Origin: an uncultured Candidatus Melainabacteria bacterium
GTDB taxonomy: Bacteria > Cyanobacteriota > Vampirovibrionia > Gastranaerophilales > Gastranaerophilaceae
NCBI GenBank assembly: GCA_946186335.1
Contig: CAMHMW010000009.1
Span: 1-26,906, forward strand
DNA: 26,906 bases
Direction of reading: 5' to 3'
Part shown: positions 21,624-26,906 of the stretch, piece after piece
Numbering within the stretch: position 1 is the stretch's first letter
Layout of the letters: each line of letters begins with the position of its first letter
Notes under the pieces: generated by a model
Databases searched by the model: none
What the model was told of the DNA's origin: nothing
What the model saw: the letters and a program-made list of their open reading frames with translations, nothing else
Made by a program: the position numbers and the translations under genes

Positions 21624-21654
21624 GGTGGGCACGCTTACGCTTTGCCCACCCTAC
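21624..21654 (-). repeat. REP-like palindrome GGTGGGCA/TGCCCACC with GTAG head
   Basis: On the minus strand GTAG is followed directly by GGTGGGCA, an 11-nt loop and TGCCCACC, a perfect 8-bp stem. The GTAG-plus-palindrome architecture is the same as in the GTTGGGC elements next to the RAYT, although the stem sequence differs. About 15 nt upstream, ACCCAACCTGC looks like a remnant of the GTTGGGC family. Confidence 0.75.
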
Positions 21655-22151
21655 AATACTTAATTGAAAGAACAATTCTTGATAAAAATAAACATATTAG
21701 AAAGATTGATAAAAATAAAATGCAGAACTTGCTCAATAAGGCTCTTATGGTTCAATCCCATAAAAGAGGAGCAAGTTCTGCTAATTATAGTATAACCGAT
21801 AATGCGGGGAATTTCAACCCTAATGTAAACAATCATGAAGAAATAAAATCTCAAAGAGTAAATTTTGACGGTACCGAAGCGGAAAACCTTATTGTACTTC
21901 TCAATAAAAAAGTTGATAAATCTACTCTGATGCACGAGTTCGTTCACGTTTATCTGATTACCCTTAACAGACTGGCACTCCATAACGCAAAAGCAAAAGA
22001 ATTGTTAATGGAAGTCAATAAGTGGTTACACTATGACGGAAGCGGGGAATATACCGAATTTCAACATGAACGTAAAACGGTCTTAATGTACTTGCAACGG
22101 TTATATCTTTCGGGTAAAATACAATTACTATTAAAAGGAAAGAGGGATTAT
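21642..22151 (+). pseudogene. Truncated HEFVH metallopeptidase-like fragment
   Basis: This open stretch is in frame with the downstream oxidoreductase gene but has nothing to do with it. Its first possible start is a TTG inside the REP palindrome. About 140 codons look coding: a charged N-terminal part, then DKSTLMHEFVHVYLITLNRL, with an HExxH zinc motif at 21933-21947, and KWLHYDGSGEYTEFQHER. Proteins of this look (HEFxH, then 'VNKWL.Y.G.EYT..QHE') are phage or mobile-element associated in my memory of gut Cyanobacteriota. Coding character is lost after about 22080, where the promoter of the next gene begins. Both ends appear truncated, with the REP element at the 5' break. No Shine-Dalgarno sequence was found. 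Confidence 0.6.
22092..22120 (+). promoter_or_regulatory. Promoter of the glutamate synthase-type gene
   Basis: TTGCAA (22092-22097), a 17-nt spacer and TAAAAT (22115-22120) stand just before a strong purine-rich Shine-Dalgarno region (AAAGGAAAGAGGG) and the ATG at 22152. This supports transcription and translation starting here, not at the start of the longer open frame. Confidence 0.65.
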
Positions 22152-23525
22152 ATGGCAGTTGAACGTCAACACGTAAAAGAGCAGAATAAAATAGCAAGAA
22201 GAAGTAATTTTGAGGCGGTAGAAAGTAACTTGACACCCGAGCAGGTCAAACTTGAAGCATCCCGCTGTCTGAACTGCAAAAACCCCAGATGTGTTCAGGG
22301 TTGCCCTGTTAATATCCAAATCCCGAATTTTATAAAAGCATTAAAAGAAGATAACCTTGACGAAGCAGGAAGAATTATCAGAGAAACAAGTATGTTACCG
22401 TCTGTTTGCGGTCGTGTATGCCCGCAGGAAAGACAATGTGAAGGAAACTGTGTCCTCGGTATAAAAGGGGAACCAGTTGCAATAGGAGCATTAGAACGCT
22501 ATGTCGGAGATAACACCTCTGCCGAAAAAACAGAAATTAAACCCTCAGGTAAAAAAGTTGCCGTTGTTGGTTCTGGGTGTGCGGGAATTACGGCTGCCGC
22601 TGATTTCAGAAAAGCAGGTCACGAAGTTGTTGTGTTTGAAGCATTACATAAATTAGGCGGGGTTTTACGCTACGGAATCCCCCCTTTCAGACTCCCCAGA
22701 AAAATTCTCGACAGAGAAATCACAAATCTCAAAGAAATGGGAGTTGAATTTAAAACAAACGTAATTGTCGGAAAATCCATAACCATCAAACAATTGAAAG
22801 AGGACGGATTTGATGCAATATTCATCTGCTCGGGAGCAGGTCTGCCGAAAATGATGCACATAAAAGGCGAAAACCTTAACGGAGTTTATTCCGCAAACGA
22901 ATTTTTAACAAGGGTAAACCTTATGGGTGCAGGGTGCAAAGATTGTGCGACACCTTTAAAAGTCGGCAAAAAAGTTGCCGTAATCGGCGGGGGAAATGTT
23001 GCCATGGATGCTGCACGAACAGCGGTTCGTGTCGGTTTTGACGAGGTATCAATTTTATACCGGAGAACAGAAAAAGAACTTCCCGCAAGACTGGAAGAAA
23101 TCCGCCACGCAAAAGAGGAAGGAGTTATATTTAAATTCTTACACGCTCCTGTTGAAATTCTTGAAAAAGACGGCTATGTTGACGGGATGAAGTTTGAAAT
23201 TATGGAACTCGGCGAGCCTGATGCATCAGGCAGAAGACGTCCTGTCGGAACGGGAGAATATGTTGTTGAAGATGTTGATACGGTTATTGTAGCACTCGGA
23301 ACAGGACCAAACCCGATTATACAACGCTCAGCACAAGCAGAAGGACTTGAAATCATAACCGATTCGAAAGGTTATATTCAGGTTGATTCAGAAACAAGAG
23401 CAACAAATCTTCCGATGATTTTTGCAGGAGGAGATGTTGCCCCTGTCGGAGAATCAAACGCAATTAACGCTATGGGCGCAGGCAAAAAAGCCGCAAAAGC
23501 GATTAATGAAATTTTGAAGAATTAA
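22152..23525 (+). CDS. gltA: NADPH-dependent glutamate synthase small-subunit-type oxidoreductase
   Basis: This 457-aa FAD/Fe-S flavoprotein is of the GltD family, and closest to the stand-alone (homotetrameric NADPH, 'gltA') type because no large subunit gene is near. The N-terminal Cys clusters CLNCKNPRCVQGCP and CGRVCPQERQCEGNC bind 4Fe-4S centres. The FAD site is VVGSGCAGITAAADF, in which C replaces the usual P. The NADPH site is VAVIGGGNVAMDAARTAVR. The C-terminal IFAGGDVAPVGESNAI closes the FAD fold. The start MAVERQHVKEQ is chosen from its Shine-Dalgarno sequence and promoter. The frame is open 170 codons upstream, but that part is an unrelated metallopeptidase remnant. It could also act as an NfnB-like or other pyridine-nucleotide oxidoreductase subunit. 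Confidence 0.88.
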   Translation: MAVERQHVKEQNKIARRSNFEAVESNLTPEQVKLEASRCLNCKNPRCVQGCPVNIQIPNFIKALKEDNLDEAGRIIRETSMLPSVCGRVCPQERQCEGNCVLGIKGEPVAIGALERYVGDNTSAEKTEIKPSGKKVAVVGSGCAGITAAADFRKAGHEVVVFEALHKLGGVLRYGIPPFRLPRKILDREITNLKEMGVEFKTNVIVGKSITIKQLKEDGFDAIFICSGAGLPKMMHIKGENLNGVYSANEFLTRVNLMGAGCKDCATPLKVGKKVAVIGGGNVAMDAARTAVRVGFDEVSILYRRTEKELPARLEEIRHAKEEGVIFKFLHAPVEILEKDGYVDGMKFEIMELGEPDASGRRRPVGTGEYVVEDVDTVIVALGTGPNPIIQRSAQAEGLEIITDSKGYIQVDSETRATNLPMIFAGGDVAPVGESNAINAMGAGKKAAKAINEILKN

Positions 23526-23539
23526 GATTTTTTATAATT

Positions 23540-24370
23540 ATGAACAAAAAAATATTATTAGGTTGTATAGTGTTTAGTTTATTGAGTTTGGGTTGTTTTG
23601 CCTATGAACTTGATATGTCTGTTGATGAGGAAATTCAGAAAAAATACAATTCTTCAAAACTTAATTATGAAGTTTTGCCAAGTTTACCCAAAATTGATTC
23701 CTCATCTCAAAATAATCAAAATACAGTTCCGAAAAGCCAGCCGGCATACACAACCACCGCCCCGAATGTCACCCCCGTTGACAAAAAAAGCGGAATAAAA
23801 ATTCCCTCCGGCAAAAAATTCCCCGCAAAATCTAATCAGACAATAGCGGACACCTTAAGAATCGGAACAAATGTTTCATTTACAACGACCGCTCCTGTTT
23901 ATGCAAAATATATAACAATTCCGACAGGCGCAAAACTTAACGGGGTTATAGTAAATTCCCACAGACCGCAAATGTCGGGGAACGGCGGACTTGTTGTTAT
24001 CGCAATAAATTCTCTCACGTTTAACGGAAAAACTTATGCGGTTTCGGGCAAGATTACAAAAGCAAACTACAAAAAAGTGTTTATAAATAACATCAAAGGC
24101 AAACACCAGTACTGTGCGGGCGTAAAAAAACAGTTTAAAAAAGGAGAAACTTTTTACGGAAAAACAAAAAATGTTGCGGGTAAAATGTCAAATATTCCGA
24201 TAATTGAATATCTTGCGCCGATTCCAAAACTTTTCGGTGCAATAGGTTACGGAGTTAATGCGATAATATCACCTGTTACGGGGCTTGTAAACAGGGGCGG
24301 GAGCCTTTCTATCCCATCGGGAAGCCAGTTTGAAATAAAACTGACAGAAGATGCTTATGTAAATAATTAG
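23540..24370 (+). CDS. Exported protein with VirB10/TrbI-like C-terminal pattern
   Basis: A signal peptide is clear (MNKKILLGCIVFSLLSLGCF, then AYELD). Cleavage after CFA, or lipidation at the LGC cysteine, are both possible. Residues 30-90 are a polar, disordered linker. Residues about 105-275 are beta-rich, with IPTGAKLNGVIV, a hydrophobic GGLVVIAINSLTFNG strand and a C-terminal IPSGSQFEIKLTEDAYV. This 'iPxGxxxxGxV ... lPxGtxfxikL' order is reminiscent of VirB10/TrbI-type periplasmic domains, but no other secretion genes are near. It starts 14 nt after the oxidoreductase gene without a good Shine-Dalgarno sequence. Function unknown. Confidence 0.75.
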   Translation: MNKKILLGCIVFSLLSLGCFAYELDMSVDEEIQKKYNSSKLNYEVLPSLPKIDSSSQNNQNTVPKSQPAYTTTAPNVTPVDKKSGIKIPSGKKFPAKSNQTIADTLRIGTNVSFTTTAPVYAKYITIPTGAKLNGVIVNSHRPQMSGNGGLVVIAINSLTFNGKTYAVSGKITKANYKKVFINNIKGKHQYCAGVKKQFKKGETFYGKTKNVAGKMSNIPIIEYLAPIPKLFGAIGYGVNAIISPVTGLVNRGGSLSIPSGSQFEIKLTEDAYVNN

Positions 24371-24383
24371 TGAGGTAAATTAT

Positions 24384-25565
24384 ATGTCATACTTTGAAGA
24401 AAATAATAAATTTTTATCTTTTAAAGGGGTTGTCGGACGCAGAGATTTCGTAGTTTTATATTTAATCCTGATGCTGATTTCAAGTATCATTTATCAAACT
24501 CCGCTGATGTATGCAATACTCATAAAACCGGAATTAATGCATACTCTGAGCAGCAGCACTCCTCCAATGTGGCTGTCTGTTCTGATGCTTGTTGCAGGAA
24601 CTGTCATCGGAGCATTGTTTTTACCGGCAGTTGTACGAAGAATACGTGACATTCTGGGAGAAGAAAACGACAGTAAAATATACTTAATCGCAATTGCCTG
24701 TTTTGCTTTCGGCATTATTTCAATAACGCCTGTGGGCAGACAAATGGGACTTATTATTGTTGATTTCATAATAGATTTAATTTTGATATTTACAAAAGGT
24801 AAAATAACGGGTGAAAAACCAAAAAGCGACATTATAAAATTCAACTGGGGCGCATTTTTGGGAACATGGTTCTGGGGGATTTGGAACAGGGTTTATAAAA
24901 CCCTGTGGATGATACCTCTCCTGTTTACTCCCGGATGGTTTGTGTTTATGCTTATTTGCGGACTTAAAGGCAACGAATGGGCTTATGAAAAAAATAAAGA
25001 AAAATACGATTCTGTCGAAGGTTTTCATTCAAAGCAGTCCACTCAGTCCATTGTGTTTACTGTTCTGACACCCGTTTTTGCGCTTGTCTGCTTTATTGCA
25101 CTTTCATTTGTAACGGGAATTACAATATCAAATTATGCAAAAAATCATCCCGATTTTGTATCATCGGTTAATGCGGGACTTTTAAAATACCAGCAAAAAG
25201 CAACTGCGGCAAATTTTGAAAAAATAGAAATGACGGATGATGTTTACAAATTCTATATAGACCCCAAAAGCTGGCAGGTACTTTCAAAAGGCGGGAAAAG
25301 TCTGTTTTTTGAAAACGCACTTAATTATGCGCTCATAGAAAACAATAAATTTCAGACACCTGATGCAAAAGTAGAAGATTATCTCGGGATTGCGAAAAAA
25401 ATTAAGATTATAAGTTCGTTCAATAACGAAACTCTGCTTGAATTTACACCAACAGAGGATGAAGAAAAAGAACTGATAGAATATTCAAATAATAAAGATT
25501 TCCGAAACTTTATGGCAGTGAAAAAATCCTGCATGAAAATAAACCCCACCCCGACATTACCGTAG
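24384..25565 (+). CDS. Multi-pass membrane protein, DUF805- and DUF2628-like
   Basis: This 393-aa protein has two recognisable membrane blocks. Residues about 10-130 begin FLSFKGVVGRRDF followed by three to four helices and VVRRIRDIL, the pattern of DUF805 inner-membrane proteins. Residues about 150-205 contain FNWGAFLGTWFWGIWNRVYK, then two helices, a pattern found in DUF2628-type proteins. A further helix at about 225-250 leads to a soluble C-terminal domain of about 140 residues, probably periplasmic, with no known motif. It lies 13 nt after the previous gene with GAGG before the ATG, so the two may act together at the envelope. Function unknown. Confidence 0.8.
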   Translation: MSYFEENNKFLSFKGVVGRRDFVVLYLILMLISSIIYQTPLMYAILIKPELMHTLSSSTPPMWLSVLMLVAGTVIGALFLPAVVRRIRDILGEENDSKIYLIAIACFAFGIISITPVGRQMGLIIVDFIIDLILIFTKGKITGEKPKSDIIKFNWGAFLGTWFWGIWNRVYKTLWMIPLLFTPGWFVFMLICGLKGNEWAYEKNKEKYDSVEGFHSKQSTQSIVFTVLTPVFALVCFIALSFVTGITISNYAKNHPDFVSSVNAGLLKYQQKATAANFEKIEMTDDVYKFYIDPKSWQVLSKGGKSLFFENALNYALIENNKFQTPDAKVEDYLGIAKKIKIISSFNNETLLEFTPTEDEEKELIEYSNNKDFRNFMAVKKSCMKINPTPTLP

Positions 25566-25588
25566 CAAAATGAAATGTACCCGCCTTT

Positions 25589-26906
25589 TTAAATCATTGA
25601 AAAAACTTTACTCAAAATTTCTTTAAGATGGTTTTCGTCATTAACCTGAAACGGCTTAACCGATTTATACCAGCCGACATCATCCCCTGTCAGTTTATAC
25701 CATCTGAAATTCGGGTATTTATTAAATATCGCAAATGTCTTTACCCCCAAAGCACCCGCAAGATTTAAAATCACATTATCCGCCGTAATTACAACATCCA
25801 TACATTTCAGAGCGCAGGCGGTGTCGGTAAAATCATTAAAAGTCTTGCCCAAATTGATTAGATTTTCAATATTTTCCTCCTCCATTGAAAAGGAATAAAA
25901 ATCAACTCCCTCAGTTTTTAAAAACGGTTTCAGAAAATTCATATCAATGTCCCGCCCCGAATAGTTTGCGGCTTTATTTCCCTGACAGGAAATTCCGACT
26001 TTTATATTATCAGACGGTTTTATATATTTTTCCCTGTATTCTTTCACCTTTTGTTCATCAACTGTTAAATATCCGTCAGAAAAAATCATATCCTCAGGAT
26101 TAACCCCGACAACATAAGGAACATCAATAAGTGCCATGTGAACATCATATTCCGGCATTGAATCATCAGGTATGATTTCAATTCCGTCAGAAATCAACGG
26201 AGAAATTTTAACCAAATCATAAAGTTCTTTCTGAACCATAAAAACAACATTTTTTGCAAAATTTTTCAATAAAGGCACAAAACGGCAATACATAAAAGTA
26301 TCTCCGAACCCCTGTTCATATTTTACAAGGAGAGTTTTTTGAGAAATATCCTCCTCAAAATTCCATTTATTTTCAATATCATCTGACAGCGGATATTTCA
26401 AATTCACATCATCAATATTAAATCTGTGGGTTAAATATTTATGCCCGTTTTTAAAATCTCCGCATCTTATCAAAAAGCCGCCGTAGTTATAATAATCAGT
26501 TTCTGTCGGATTATTGTTCAGCAATTCTCTGTAATATTTGTCCGCCAAATCATATTGTCCCGATTTTTCATACCCAAAAGCCAGACTGTGCAAAACAAGT
26601 CTGTCCTGAGGTTTCAGTTTATAGGCTTTTTCAAAATAATACATCTGATCTTTCAGGCTGAAATCACCGTACGCTTTGGCATACAAACTTCCAAGAATTG
26701 TATAAATAACGGCTTTTGTTTCATCAATTCTCAGGTATTGCTCGTAATATTTTATGGCTGTTTTGTAATCTTTTAATTTAAGGTTGTAAAAATTTGCAGC
26801 CGTCAGAAATCTCAGAGGTTTATTAGTTTCTTTTTTTTCATACAACAATATAAACTCTTTTGCCAAAGTATTTTCACCCGTACATGCCAGTATTTCTGCA
26901 ATTGTA
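25589..26906 (-). CDS. TPR protein with GT9/SPINDLY-like glycosyltransferase domain (5' partial)
   Basis: The frame is open through the right edge of the window (13 more codons beyond the TTG at 26866, with no stop or good start), so the N-terminus is missing. The visible N-terminal part has tandem tetratricopeptide repeats (AIKYYEQYLRIDE, YFEKAYKLKPQDRL, ADKYYRELLNNNP). Then LLVKYEQGFGDTFMYCRFVP, KVGISCQGNKAA, SGRDI and ITADNVILNLAGALG with FPNFRW-like RWYK match the family of TPR proteins with a glycosyltransferase-9/GT41-like module. Such proteins are often involved in protein or surface-glycan modification. Substrate unknown. The end lies 23 nt from the convergent membrane-protein gene. 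Confidence 0.85.
   Translation of the reverse strand, partial: TIAEILACTGENTLAKEFILLYEKKETNKPLRFLTAANFYNLKLKDYKTAIKYYEQYLRIDETKAVIYTILGSLYAKAYGDFSLKDQMYYFEKAYKLKPQDRLVLHSLAFGYEKSGQYDLADKYYRELLNNNPTETDYYNYGGFLIRCGDFKNGHKYLTHRFNIDDVNLKYPLSDDIENKWNFEEDISQKTLLVKYEQGFGDTFMYCRFVPLLKNFAKNVVFMVQKELYDLVKISPLISDGIEIIPDDSMPEYDVHMALIDVPYVVGVNPEDMIFSDGYLTVDEQKVKEYREKYIKPSDNIKVGISCQGNKAANYSGRDIDMNFLKPFLKTEGVDFYSFSMEEENIENLINLGKTFNDFTDTACALKCMDVVITADNVILNLAGALGVKTFAIFNKYPNFRWYKLTGDDVGWYKSVKPFQVNDENHLKEILSKVFSMI

Noticed and set aside
21486..21632. 49-codon N-terminal extension of ribE
   Set aside because: MFTGIIE is the invariant start of riboflavin synthase. The extension covers the promoter and a palindrome.
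21486..21640. FMN riboswitch upstream of ribE
   Set aside because: No conserved riboswitch core is seen, and the predicted transcript starts at the ATG.
21642..23525. A single 627-aa metallopeptidase-oxidoreductase fusion protein
   Set aside because: A promoter, a strong Shine-Dalgarno sequence and the family-typical length all point to an independent start at 22152. The first start is a TTG inside a repeat without a Shine-Dalgarno sequence.

Overview
The window looks like chromosomal DNA of a low-GC, diderm bacterium of the gut-type Cyanobacteriota (Vampirovibrionia/'Melainabacteria', most likely Gastranaerophilales). This is inferred, not measured. The reasons are an AT-rich genome with the standard code, an outer-membrane porin and signal peptides alongside a housekeeping set (efp-accB-accC, ribE-ribBA, folC, rpmI-rplT), and several lineage-flavoured proteins that begin with a short 'MNIS...FGA'-like leader or carry phage-type HEFxH zinc-peptidase motifs. 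No rRNA, tRNA or CRISPR array was seen.

Layout. 1-6.7 kb is mostly housekeeping on the minus strand: a promoter followed by efp, accB and accC, then a REP-associated tyrosine transposase (RAYT) whose 3' end overlaps folC, then rpmI-rplT with its own promoter, structured leader and a textbook terminator, then a MATE exporter. 6.8-9.2 kb (plus strand) holds two paralogous small membrane proteins and a protein with an HEFEH zinc-peptidase motif. 9.2-10.6 kb (minus) is a PLP Orn/Lys/Arg decarboxylase, and 10.7-12.0 kb (plus) an outer-membrane porin. 12.0-18.6 kb (minus) is a block of poorly characterised genes: a 368-aa protein with a FliK-C-like tail, a 250-aa exported protein with an unusual N-terminal extension, and a 1477-aa LysM protein with long low-complexity segments. 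18.6-21.5 kb (minus) is riboflavin synthesis (ribE, ribBA) coupled to a GNAT acetyltransferase. 21.6-25.6 kb (plus) contains a decayed metallopeptidase fragment read in frame into an NADPH glutamate synthase-type oxidoreductase, an exported VirB10-like protein and a DUF805-like membrane protein. The right edge cuts a TPR/GT9-like glycosyltransferase gene.

Two patterns cross gene boundaries. First, REP-like palindromes preceded by GTAG or GTAA occur around the RAYT. One sits exactly in frame inside the transposase gene itself, encoding its residues 86-101, and another starts at the base after the accC stop codon. Second, four genes without a Shine-Dalgarno sequence (MATE, decarboxylase, ribE, 368-aa gene) have a -10-like box ending exactly 6 nt before the ATG, which predicts leaderless transcripts. 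Most other genes have a recognisable Shine-Dalgarno sequence.
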